The notes beneath the pieces are model-generated. The model searched no databases. It was given only the letters and a program-made list of their open reading frames with translations, and was not told where the DNA came from. Shown piece after piece: positions 1 through 6,388 of a DNA stretch of 20,911 bases. This DNA comes from Halalkaliarchaeum sp036625675. GTDB lineage: Archaea > Halobacteriota > Halobacteria > Halobacteriales > Haloferacaceae. The position numbers were made by a program, and so were the translations under genes. How positions within the stretch are numbered: the first letter of the stretch is position 1; every line of letters starts with the position of its first letter. The DNA is taken from NCBI GenBank assembly GCA_036625675.1, contig JAZKTH010000022.1, positions 1-20,911 of the forward strand, written 5' to 3'.

Positions 1-1039
1 GGATCGGGTCGATGATCTTCGAGGAGTAGTTACACGAGAGGATGAAGCGGGTGTTGTCCGAGAACTGCTCCATCGTTCGGCGAAGCGCTGCCTGAGCGTC
101 TGAGGTGTTGTGAGTCAAAATCCCGTTAGCCAGCATGAAGTTCGGTGTCCCCTCCATGCTAATGTTGTAGGCTTTTCCACGGTGGCTGTATTCGATCCGG
201 CTGATACCTACTGTTTGAACTGCCTGTGGACCACCATCGGCGACGAGTGCTGGATCGAATTCTTCTCGCTCGCCACTCATTTCGCGGCTGTGACCCTCGT
301 TCTTGCAGTCGAGGGAGCAGAACCGGCCGGCAGTCCAACTGCCACAGATTTCACACCGCGACACCCCGATGGCGTCTTTGAAATCCGCGATCTCGTCATC
401 CGGGACCAACTCACGTAGCTCCTTTTCGACCAATCTCCCGTCCTCATCGACTACGAAGAACGGATGTGACAAACTCGCGAGTATCGTCCGTCCATCCTCC
501 AGTTCAAGTTCGAAGAAGTCCGCGGTTCCGGAATGTACCAGCTTTCCTTTGTCAGACTGTATCTCGTTCGTCTCGAAATCGACGGACGGGATCGGCTCGC
601 TGTCGGCGCTTACCGCTTCTATCGGCTTTATCTCTGGGCTCGACGGATAGCCGGTTACCACTTCAGTACCTGGCGGCACGCACAGCGAGTCCGCCTCGTC
701 GAGGAAGATCAGGCGGTGGTCGTACCCGCCGAACGACGAGCGCGCGAAGTTCTTGATCCGATCCCGGACCACGTCGATTCCGCGCTCGTCGGAGGCGTTG
801 AGTTCGAGGAAGTTCCCCCGCCAGTCGTCGCCGTAGATCTCCCTGGCGATGGCGGTCGACACGCTCGTCTTCCCGACGCCTGCCGGCCCCGCAAGGAGGA
901 GGTGGGGAATGTCGTCCTGTTCGATGTAGCTCTCGAGACGCTCGACGATGTCTTCCTGCCCGTGAATCTCCGACAGCGTCTGCGGCCGGTACTTCTCGAT
1001 CCAGATCTCTCGCCCCGGCGCGGCCTCGCCCTCGCTCAT
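1..1039 (-). CDS. rfcS: Replication factor C small subunit, intein-containing, C-terminus beyond window
   Basis: This is the small ATPase subunit of the archaeal clamp loader, which loads the PCNA sliding clamp onto primed DNA at the replication fork. The reading frame runs off the left edge. The host protein begins MSEGEAAPGREIWIEKYRPQ, followed by Walker A GPAGVGKT (residues 51-58), the LNASDERG segment (80-87) and Walker B LDEAD (113-117). Directly after DEADSL (residue 119) the RFC sequence is interrupted by a 192-residue intein, and it resumes as TSDAQAALRRTMEQFSDN through the sensor-1 region SCNYSSK. Joining the two exteins restores an uninterrupted RFC motif, so this is an intein and not a broken gene. 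The ATG at 1037-1039 is supported by a TATA-like box centred about 26 bases upstream, implying a leaderless transcript. The identification is very secure; roughly the last half of the host protein is missing. Confidence 0.96.
   Translation of the reverse strand, partial: MSEGEAAPGREIWIEKYRPQTLSEIHGQEDIVERLESYIEQDDIPHLLLAGPAGVGKTSVSTAIAREIYGDDWRGNFLELNASDERGIDVVRDRIKNFARSSFGGYDHRLIFLDEADSLCVPPGTEVVTGYPSSPEIKPIEAVSADSEPIPSVDFETNEIQSDKGKLVHSGTADFFELELEDGRTILASLSHPFFVVDEDGRLVEKELRELVPDDEIADFKDAIGVSRCEICGSWTAGRFCSLDCKNEGHSREMSGEREEFDPALVADGGPQAVQTVGISRIEYSHRGKAYNISMEGTPNFMLANGILTHNTSDAQAALRRTMEQFSDNTRFILSCNYSSKIIDPI
107..682 (-). mobile_element. 192-aa intein in RfcS, lacking a nuclease core
   Basis: This is a protein-splicing element translated in frame inside RfcS. 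It starts with Cys1 (codon 680-682, CVPPGTEVVTG) and ends ANGILTHN, with the terminal His-Asn at 107-112, followed by Thr as the +1 extein nucleophile. Splicing-block features are visible: block B around ASLSHPF (intein residues 69-75), block F around KAYNISMEGTPNF (170-182) and block G NGILTHN (186-192). At 192 residues it is too short for a LAGLIDADG endonuclease, and I see no LAGLIDADG or HNH catalytic core. Residues 110-126 carry CxxC-x8-CxxxC, described separately. Codons such as ATA, TTG, AAA and AGT are more frequent here than in the flanking exteins, consistent with foreign origin. Splicing activity is inferred from motifs only. Confidence 0.94.
305..355 (-). other. Zinc-finger-like CxxC/CxxxC segment inside the RfcS intein
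   Basis: Intein residues 110-126 read CEICGSWTAGRFCSLDC and are followed by KNEGHSREMSGE. The four cysteines (C110, C113, C122, C126) and the RFCSxxCK...SGE context resemble the small zinc finger that precedes HNH nuclease domains in phage and intein homing endonucleases. The HNH core that would normally follow is absent: only about 45 residues separate this segment from splicing block F. I read it as the remnant of a deleted homing endonuclease; that is inference from pattern similarity. Confidence 0.55.
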
Positions 1040-1060
1040 ACCCGAGGGTAGTCCGGCGGT

Positions 1061-1068
1061 CACATAAA
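1061..1068 (-). promoter_or_regulatory. TATA-like box of rfcS
   Basis: The minus strand reads TTTATGTG, centred about 26 bases upstream of the rfcS ATG. That spacing is typical of leaderless haloarchaeal promoters. It is inferred from position and composition. Confidence 0.55.
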
Positions 1069-1159
1069 CGAACCGAGACAGTGGCCATCGGGAGGGAGAA
1101 CGGTAGTTCCGGCCCGACCGAGTGGCGACCGGGCGGCGACCGACTCAGCTCGGCGGAGG

Positions 1160-1167
1160 TTATAAAT
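1160..1167 (+). promoter_or_regulatory. TATA box of the LWR-salt gene
   Basis: TTATAAAT stands out in a GC-rich background, centred 26-27 bases before the ATG at 1190. It predicts a leaderless transcript and supports that start. Confidence 0.7.
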
Positions 1168-1189
1168 TTCCTAGAGTCGCAGAGCTTAC

Positions 1190-1552
1190 ATGCAGGCAGA
1201 GTACGTCTTCCGCGTGCGGTTTCGACTCGACGCACAGCGCGTCCGCACCGAACCGGAGCAGTTCGAGGCGGTCGTGCGTCTCACGGCGGCGACGCCCGGC
1301 GACGACGGCTGGCTGTTCTTCCGGAACGCGCTGTGGCGCGGCGAGGTGAACGACCGGTCGTACGCCCGGGAGCTCGCGGGCGGCTGGCTCGGCGTCCCGA
1401 TCGAGTCAATCGATTTCCTGGAGTTCGAGTGCGACGAGGAGTACCGGCGGGCGCTCTCCGAGGAGATCGAGCGCAACCTCGGGACGTTCAACGCCACCTC
1501 CGTGTCCGAGGCGATCACCAAGTACTTCGGGAGTTCGATCCGCGTACGCTAG
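1190..1552 (+). CDS. LWR-salt family protein (haloarchaea-specific, unknown function)
   Basis: This 120-aa soluble acidic protein has no signal peptide or membrane segment. It contains the segment FFRNALWRGEVND (residues 43-55), whose Leu-Trp-Arg triplet is the hallmark of the haloarchaeal LWR-salt family. That family is confined to halophilic archaea and has no known biochemical role. The rest is a compact alpha/beta sequence with an N-terminal YVFRVRFRL strand and a C-terminal helix-rich part. The start is fixed by a TATA box 27 bases upstream. The gene is divergent from rfcS, with 150 bases between the two starts, and convergent with cspA. A longer overlapping frame from 1081 was not chosen because this one has the promoter and the family motif. 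Family assignment is from memory of the motif. Confidence 0.8.
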   Translation: MQAEYVFRVRFRLDAQRVRTEPEQFEAVVRLTAATPGDDGWLFFRNALWRGEVNDRSYARELAGGWLGVPIESIDFLEFECDEEYRRALSEEIERNLGTFNATSVSEAITKYFGSSIRVR

Positions 1553-1676
1553 CGGCCCCCGGCGATAGGTGGGCGGACCTGCGGATAGGCGGGCGAGTCC
1601 GGTCCGCAGAAACCACGGACCGCGTTCGATTCGAGTGCCGATACCGGGTTCCGGTCTGAACGTCGGGAAAACCGAG

Positions 1677-1871
1677 TTACAGCCGCTGCAGGTTCTTCGC
1701 GCGCGGGCCCTTCTGGGCCTGCTCGATGTCGAATTCGACTTCCTGCCCCTCCTCGAGATCCGGGCCGCCGACGTCTTCCATGTGGAAGAATACGTCGTCG
1801 TCCGCGTCCTCAGTCGAGATGAAACCGTAGCCGCCAGTGTCGTTGAAGAAATCAACCGTGCCTGTTGCCAT
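1677..1871 (-). CDS. cspA: Cold-shock domain protein CspA
   Basis: This is a 64-residue single-domain cold-shock protein that binds single-stranded RNA or DNA, acting as an RNA chaperone in the cytoplasm. The sequence shows MATGTVDFFNDTGGYGFIST, with RNP1-like GGYGFI (residues 13-18) and RNP2 DVFFH (26-30). The length matches the family. The ATG at 1869-1871 was chosen because the cold-shock fold starts immediately and a TATA-like element lies about 30 bases upstream. The much longer frame that contains it continues upstream through low-complexity, non-homologous sequence and was not used. A short inverted repeat lies just upstream of the promoter and could be a regulatory site. Confidence 0.95.
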   Translation of the reverse strand: MATGTVDFFNDTGGYGFISTEDADDDVFFHMEDVGGPDLEEGQEVEFDIEQAQKGPRAKNLQRL

Positions 1872-1897
1872 TGCCTTTGTGGAAAGGGGAAGCGAGG

Positions 1898-1905
1898 GCA
1901 TAAGA
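1898..1905 (-). promoter_or_regulatory. TATA-like box of cspA
   Basis: The minus strand reads TCTTATGC, centred about 30 bases before the cspA ATG. The placement is slightly long for a leaderless transcript, so a few untranslated bases are likely. Confidence 0.45.
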
Positions 1906-1919
1906 GTTCCGCGAGAACT
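1905..1919. repeat. Inverted repeat upstream of the cspA promoter
   Basis: Perfect 5-bp arms AGTTC and GAACT flank the spacer CGCGA, directly abutting the TATA-like element of cspA where TFB or a regulator would bind. It could be an operator or chance; no known binding site is matched. Confidence 0.35.
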
Positions 1920-2020
1920 GTTCACTCGGGTCCTGATTCCGTGCGCACCGGCTGTTCGACCCGGTAGGCGATGCATACCTTTGTCCCTGGATGCAGTCTT
2001 GCCGCCAGAGGAACGATACG

Positions 2021-2515
2021 ATGTCCACAGAAAGAGATAGTTCGGCGTCGCAGGACGACGGGGACGGGATGGGAGACAGCACCGGCGCAGAGGTGGTGGG
2101 GGGAACCGGCGCGGAGGAGGCTCCCGATACCGGCGTGAACGCGGAGACGTCCGGGACCGGACTCGACTCGAACGTCGCCGGCGCTCTGAGCTACCTGCTG
2201 GGACCGCTGACGGGGATTCTGTTTTACCTCCTCGAGGACGACGACGAATTCGTCCGGTTTCACGGCGCACAGAGTACGATCGTGTTCGGGGGGCTGTTCG
2301 TCTTCAGCATGGGACTGACGGTGGTCCTGTCGGTGCTGGCCGCGATCCCCGTCGTCGGCTGGATCGCCGGCGCCGTGCTCGGCTTCCTGAGCCTGTTGCT
2401 CGCCCCGGTCGCGTTCGTCGCCTGGCTGTTCCTCATGTACAAGGCGTACCAGGGCGCCGAGTACGAGGTCCCGATGGTGGCCGGCTACGCGCGGAAGTAC
2501 GCGGCCCCCCAGTAG
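2021..2515 (+). CDS. DUF4870 domain membrane protein
   Basis: This 164-aa protein has an N-terminal acidic, Gly/Thr-rich cytoplasmic segment (residues 1-50) followed by a hydrophobic DUF4870 domain. Membrane segments are visible at about 53-71, 84-108 and 112-140. The family signature FVRFHGAQS (78-86) lies between the first two, with a short C-terminal tail. The function of DUF4870 proteins is unknown; they are small integral membrane proteins widespread in bacteria and haloarchaea. I chose the ATG at 2021 rather than the upstream ATG at 1991 because a GAGG ribosome-binding motif sits about 9 bases before it, and a TATA-like segment near 1973-1980 would place the transcript start between the two codons. 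It faces away from cspA. Confidence 0.85.
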   Translation: MSTERDSSASQDDGDGMGDSTGAEVVGGTGAEEAPDTGVNAETSGTGLDSNVAGALSYLLGPLTGILFYLLEDDDEFVRFHGAQSTIVFGGLFVFSMGLTVVLSVLAAIPVVGWIAGAVLGFLSLLLAPVAFVAWLFLMYKAYQGAEYEVPMVAGYARKYAAPQ

Positions 2516-2529
2516 TCGACGACCGCACC

Positions 2530-2537
2530 GCTTTTGT
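2530..2537 (+). promoter_or_regulatory. TATA-like box of the DUF429 gene
   Basis: GCTTTTGT is centred 27-28 bases before the ATG at 2561. The same sequence type and spacing recur at the gamma-glutamyltransferase and helicase genes in this window. Confidence 0.45.
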
Positions 2538-2560
2538 CCGCGGGGTTGGAGAACCGAACG

Positions 2561-3346
2561 ATGACTGACCCGTCGCTGTCGGTGGGGGCCGTCCGGGGGG
2601 ACGCCGCGTGGACGGCAGTCGCGTTCGACGGCCGCGAGTTCGATCACGCTGCGGTGTTCCCCGAGATCGGCGACCTGTGGCTCCGTTACGAGGAGGCGGA
2701 ACGGATCCTGATCGACGTGCCGATCGGCCTCGTCGACGAGGGGGAGCCGGACCGGGAGTGTGACGTCCTCGCGCGTCGCGTCGCGGTACGCGACGGGGAC
2801 GCCACGGACGGCGACGCGGCCGGCCGAACCCGCGAGCGGACGCGGCACCTCCCCCCGCCCGTCAGGGAGGCGACCAGGAAGCGGCGCTACTCGACCGCGG
2901 CGAAGGTCCACGAGCGAAAGACCGGCGAGCGCCTCCCGGAGGAGTCGTTCGAGCGATCCCCCGCCATCGCCGCCGTCGACGAACTCGTGAGCGAGATCCC
3001 AGAGGCGAGGGAGAGGATCCACGAGGCGCACCCTGCCGTCTGCTTCCGGGCGATCGGGGACGAGCCGCTCCAGTACGACCGACGCACGGCAGGGGGCTAC
3101 GCCGAGCGGATGCGGCGGCTGGCGGCGTTCGACCGCGAGGGCGCGCCGACCGTCCAGCACGCCGCGGAGGCGACGGCGGGCCACGACGTGCGCGTCGAGG
3201 CCGTCGTCGACGCCGTCGTGCTGGCGTACGCGGCCCGCCCCTCGCGGCTGCCGCTCCGGTCGCTGCCCCCGGATCCGCCGACCGACGCCCGGGGGTTGCC
3301 GATGCGGATCGTCTACCGCTCCGAGACGCCGCTGATCGACGGCTGA
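2561..3346 (+). CDS. DUF429 family protein
   Basis: This 261-aa soluble protein resembles the DUF429 family, thought to adopt an RNase H-like fold, though no activity is established. Typical features are the early strand VGAVRGDAAWTAVAF, the conserved acidic motif ILIDVPIGL (near residues 49-57), the RRYSTAAKVHERKTGERLP segment (about 111-130) and the EAHPAVCFRAIGDEPL motif (about 157-172), which holds a further acidic site. The ATG at 2561 was chosen over a TTG at 2534 because it follows a GGAG motif by about 10 bases and has a TATA-like box at the leaderless distance. It lies 45 bases after the DUF4870 gene on the same strand, but its own promoter suggests separate expression. The family call is good; the biochemical role is unknown. 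Confidence 0.85.
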   Translation: MTDPSLSVGAVRGDAAWTAVAFDGREFDHAAVFPEIGDLWLRYEEAERILIDVPIGLVDEGEPDRECDVLARRVAVRDGDATDGDAAGRTRERTRHLPPPVREATRKRRYSTAAKVHERKTGERLPEESFERSPAIAAVDELVSEIPEARERIHEAHPAVCFRAIGDEPLQYDRRTAGGYAERMRRLAAFDREGAPTVQHAAEATAGHDVRVEAVVDAVVLAYAARPSRLPLRSLPPDPPTDARGLPMRIVYRSETPLIDG

Positions 3347-3385
3347 TCGTCTCGACGCGACCCCACGGCTCTCCCCGACTCGCGT

Positions 3386-4192
3386 CTACGCCGACGGGGG
3401 CGTCCCGCCCTCCGAGAGCGGCGACGGCAGGCGGAGGTCCTCGAACTGGTCGAGCTGCTGGACGTTCGTCACCAGCTTGACCGTGTCCGTCACCGGCACC
3501 CCCACGCAGGTGAGGCGGGCGTTCATCACGTCCACCTGATCGTCGGTGAGTACGTGGTTGCCGGGCATCGCGACGTCCCCCTCCTTCACGAGGACGGCGC
3601 AGTTGGCACACGCGCCGCCCCGGCAGGCGTACGGCCACGAGAGTCCCCGGTTCTCGGCCGCCTCGAGTATCGTCTCGTCCGGCTCGACCAGCACCCGGCC
3701 GTACTGGTCGGGATCGAGGTTCGCCGCCGACGCCTTCTCGAACAGGTCCTCGTCCTCGACCGACCAGCCGCGTTCCTCGATCGCCTCGTAGTCGAGGTAG
3801 ACCACCCGCGCGGAGGACTGCCGGACGACCGGGGGCGAGCCGCGCTGGCTGTACCGGGCGATGACGGCGGCCGCCTCGGGGATCGGCTCCGCGTCGAGGT
3901 TCCGGAACCAGTCGAGTATGGTGTCCCTCGAGAGCCCGTACCAGTCGGCGATCTGGTCCACGTCGACCCCCTCGGTACGGGCGACCGCGGCCGCCAGCGA
4001 CTCCTCGCCGGCCGTCTCGAGCCAGTCGGCGATCTCGTCGCCGTCGAGGCCGTAGCGGTCGGCCAGGTCGTCGACGTCGCGCCCCTCCAGGTGCGCGATC
4101 GCCACCATGAGGAACTGCGCCGACTCCTTCCGGCTGACGTGTTCGAGCCACTCCCGGAGTTCGTCGGCGTCGACGCCGTCAATTGTGGACAT
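3386..4192 (-). CDS. 2Fe-2S ferredoxin with N-terminal helix-turn-helix repeats
   Basis: This 268-aa protein has two parts. Residues about 36-98 contain two similar units, GRDVDDLADRYGLDGDEIADWL and GVDVDQIADWYGLSRDTILDWF, each resembling a small helix-turn-helix. Residues about 165-250 form a plant-type ferredoxin domain with cluster ligands C190, C195, C198 (ACRGGACANCAV) and C229 (LTCVGVP). A linker of about 65 residues joins them. The ferredoxin domain should bind one [2Fe-2S] cluster and carry electrons; the repeats could make it a redox-responsive DNA- or protein-binding factor, which is inference. Fused ferredoxins of this type occur in haloarchaea. The ATG at 4190-4192 is supported by a TATA box about 27 bases upstream. 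It is divergent from menA, so a shared regulatory region with quinone biosynthesis is possible. Confidence 0.9.
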   Translation of the reverse strand: MSTIDGVDADELREWLEHVSRKESAQFLMVAIAHLEGRDVDDLADRYGLDGDEIADWLETAGEESLAAAVARTEGVDVDQIADWYGLSRDTILDWFRNLDAEPIPEAAAVIARYSQRGSPPVVRQSSARVVYLDYEAIEERGWSVEDEDLFEKASAANLDPDQYGRVLVEPDETILEAAENRGLSWPYACRGGACANCAVLVKEGDVAMPGNHVLTDDQVDVMNARLTCVGVPVTDTVKLVTNVQQLDQFEDLRLPSPLSEGGTPPSA

Positions 4193-4215
4193 ACTTCCGT
4201 GTTAGATAACCTGTC

Positions 4216-4223
4216 CCATAAAA
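4216..4223 (-). promoter_or_regulatory. TATA box of the ferredoxin gene
   Basis: The minus strand reads TTTTATGG, centred 27-28 bases before the ATG. It supports a leaderless transcript. Confidence 0.6.
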
Positions 4224-4360
4224 CGGGTGGAGCGTTCTCACGTGCCCGGAGATTTACGGAGTGACCGGCCGCCTTCCCCCGGAGCGGCCGGACCGATCGG
4301 GTGGGCGCCGTCGCGAACTGGATGACAAGCTTGAGGAACGCCACGCCCGAAACGCGGGTG

Positions 4361-5296
4361 ATGGCTACGCAGGACGTCTCCCGGCGGAAAGCCTGGCTCA
4401 TCGCCGCGCGGCCACAGACCTTGCCGGCGGCGCTCGCGCCCGTGGCCGTCGGCGTGGGACTCGCGCTGCACACGGGCGTGTTCTCCGCCCTGCCGGCGCT
4501 CGCCGCGCTCGTGGGGGCCTCGCTCATCCAGATCGGGACCAACTTCGCCAACGACTACTACGACGCAGTCAGGGGGGCTGACACGGAGCGACGCGAGGGG
4601 TTCACCCGGGTCACCGCCGGCGGACTCATCGAACCCCCCGCGGTGAAGCGCGCGATGTGGCTCACGTTCGGCGCCGCGGCGCTCACCGGCACCTACCTGG
4701 TGTACGTCGGCGGCCTCCCGATCCTCGTGGTGGGGCTCGTCTCTATCGCCGCCGGCGTCGCCTACACCGGCGGTCCGTACCCGCTCGGCTACCACGGCCT
4801 CGGCGACCTGTTCGTGTTCGTCTTCTTCGGCGTCGTCGCCGTGACCGGCACCTACTACGTCCAGGCGGCGGCCCTCCTCGCCGATCCGTTCCCGCTCTGG
4901 ATCCCGCCGGATACGGTGACGACGTCCGCGATAGTTGCCAGCCTCCCGGTGGCCGCGATCTCGACGGACATCCTCGTGGTGAACAACGTCCGCGACAGGG
5001 AGGAGGACGTCGAAACGGGAAAGCGCACGCTCGCAGTCAGGTTCGGTTACCGCTTCTCCCGGGTCCAGTTCGTCTCCCTGCTGGCGCTGGCGTATCTCGT
5101 CCCGGCGTGGTTCCTGCTCCGGGGCTGGTCGCCGGCCGTCCTCGCCCCCCTCCTCACGCTCCCGCTCGCGGTCCGGGTAGCCCGGACCGTCGCGACCGAG
5201 ACCGCCGGCGACGTGCTCAACCCCGCGCTCGAGTCGACCGGGAAACTGCTCGCCGCGTTCGCGATCCTGTTCGCGATCGGGCTCGCGCTCGGGTGA
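4361..5296 (+). CDS. menA: 1,4-dihydroxy-2-naphthoate polyprenyltransferase
   Basis: MenA attaches the polyprenyl chain to 1,4-dihydroxy-2-naphthoate, the membrane step of menaquinone synthesis. The 311-aa protein is a multi-spanning UbiA-family prenyltransferase. It has the N-terminal signature AWLIAARPQTLPAALAPV and the first Asp-rich motif NDYYDAVRGAD (residues 64-74), which binds diphosphate through Mg2+. The second motif is DILVVNNVRDREEDVETGKRT (about 203-223), with hydrophobic helices between and after. The start is uncertain. The ATG at 4361 matches the usual N-terminus; in-frame alternatives are an ATG at 4322 and a GTG at 4301. A weak TATA-like ATTTAC at 4252-4257 would give a leader of roughly 80 bases. 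The stop codon overlaps the menC start, implying translational coupling. Confidence 0.92.
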   Translation: MATQDVSRRKAWLIAARPQTLPAALAPVAVGVGLALHTGVFSALPALAALVGASLIQIGTNFANDYYDAVRGADTERREGFTRVTAGGLIEPPAVKRAMWLTFGAAALTGTYLVYVGGLPILVVGLVSIAAGVAYTGGPYPLGYHGLGDLFVFVFFGVVAVTGTYYVQAAALLADPFPLWIPPDTVTTSAIVASLPVAAISTDILVVNNVRDREEDVETGKRTLAVRFGYRFSRVQFVSLLALAYLVPAWFLLRGWSPAVLAPLLTLPLAVRVARTVATETAGDVLNPALESTGKLLAAFAILFAIGLALG

Positions 5297-6357
5297 CCCC
5301 CGTGCGCCTGCAACCGTTCTCCGTGCGCCTCTCGACGCCGCTTTCGACCGCCAGGGGGACGGTTTCCCGTCGCCGGGGATTCCTGATCGCGCTCGGCGAC
5401 GACGTCCGGGGCGTCGGCGAGGCGACGCCGCTCGCGGGCTGGACCGAACCGTACGACCGCTGCCGGGCGGAACTGCGTGGGTTCGCGACCGCGGTCGATC
5501 GACTTGAGTCCCCCGGGCTTCCGGCGTCGCCGGCCGCCCGCCACGGCGTCGCGCTCGCGCGTCTGGACCGGGACGCCCGGGTCGCCGGCCTCCCCCTCGT
5601 CGACCACCTCTCGAACCGGCACGGCGTCGGCGCGGGCGCAGCCGATTCGGTTCCGGTCAACGCCACGGTCGGCGACGCGTCGCCCGAGGAAACCGCCCGC
5701 AGGAGCCGCGATGCGGTCGAAGACGGCTTCGACTGCCTCAAGGTAAAGGTCGGGAGTCGGCCGCTGGAGGCGGACCTCGCTCGACTGCGCGCCGTCCGGG
5801 AGGCCGTCGGCGAGGAGGTTACGCTCCGGGCGGACGCGAACGGGGCGTGGGAGCCGGCGGTCGCCGAGCGCGCGCTCCCTGAACTGGCCGACGTCGGCGT
5901 CTCCTACCTCGAACAGCCGCTCCCGCCGGGAAACCTCGAGGCGCACGCCCGACTCCGGGGCCGGGACGTGGGCGTCGCGCTCGACGAGTCGCTCGCCGCC
6001 GGGGAACTCGGTGCCTCGCCGACGGACCGGCTCCGGGCGGTACTGGAGGCGGAGGCCGCGGACGTCGTCGTGCTGAAGCCGATGGCGCTCGGGGGACCGG
6101 ACCGGGCGGCGGCGGCCGCGGCGGCGGCCCGCGAGGCCGGCGTCGAGCCGGCGGTCACGACGACCATCGACGCCGTCGTCGCCCGCACCGCGGCCGTCCA
6201 CGTGGCCGCGACGATCCCGGACGTGATCGCCTGCGGGCTCGCCACCGGCTCGCTGCTCTCCGCTGACCTGGCCCCGGATCCCGCCCCCGTCGTCGACGGG
6301 CGGATCCGGCTCCCGGATCGGCCGGGCGTCGGCGTCGACTTGGCCGATGCCCTGTAG
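5293..6357 (+). CDS. menC: o-succinylbenzoate synthase (enolase superfamily)
   Basis: MenC dehydrates SHCHC to o-succinylbenzoate in the menaquinone pathway. The 354-aa protein shows the muconate-lactonising-enzyme fold residues: KVKVG with K150/K152 as acid-base lysines, metal ligands D181 (DANGAW), E207 (EQPLPP) and D231 (DES), and K262 (VVLKPMALGG). The N-terminal capping domain includes GEATPLAGW. I chose the GTG at 5293 because it overlaps the menA stop as GTGA, a typical coupled start, and the conserved N-terminus follows at once. The frame is open much further upstream, but only as a shadow of menA. Other enolase-superfamily functions such as dipeptide epimerase are possible from motifs alone; pairing with menA strongly favours MenC. 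Confidence 0.9.
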   Translation: MTPVRLQPFSVRLSTPLSTARGTVSRRRGFLIALGDDVRGVGEATPLAGWTEPYDRCRAELRGFATAVDRLESPGLPASPAARHGVALARLDRDARVAGLPLVDHLSNRHGVGAGAADSVPVNATVGDASPEETARRSRDAVEDGFDCLKVKVGSRPLEADLARLRAVREAVGEEVTLRADANGAWEPAVAERALPELADVGVSYLEQPLPPGNLEAHARLRGRDVGVALDESLAAGELGASPTDRLRAVLEAEAADVVVLKPMALGGPDRAAAAAAAAREAGVEPAVTTTIDAVVARTAAVHVAATIPDVIACGLATGSLLSADLAPDPAPVVDGRIRLPDRPGVGVDLADAL

Positions 6358-6363
6358 TTTTAC
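6358..6363 (+). promoter_or_regulatory. TATA-like box of the aminotransferase gene
   Basis: TTTTAC begins immediately after the menC stop codon and is centred about 28 bases before the next ATG. It suggests that the aminotransferase has its own leaderless transcript despite following menAC closely. Confidence 0.5.
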
Positions 6364-6388
6364 CTGCCCCTCCGCTGTAGCCTCACCC

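Noticed and set aside
1601..1621. GGTCCG...CGGACC hairpin between the convergent LWR-salt and cspA genes
   Set aside because: The stem is only 6 bp with a 9-base loop and no T-run on either side, so a terminator cannot be supported.
1922..3184. 420-codon minus-strand frame over the DUF4870 and DUF429 genes
   Set aside because: No promoter or conserved motif; the plus-strand genes have family signatures and correctly spaced start signals.
4657..6357. 566-codon open frame running through menA into menC
   Set aside because: The part before 5293 is an Arg/Pro-rich shadow of menA in another frame; homology to MenC begins only at the GTG at 5293.
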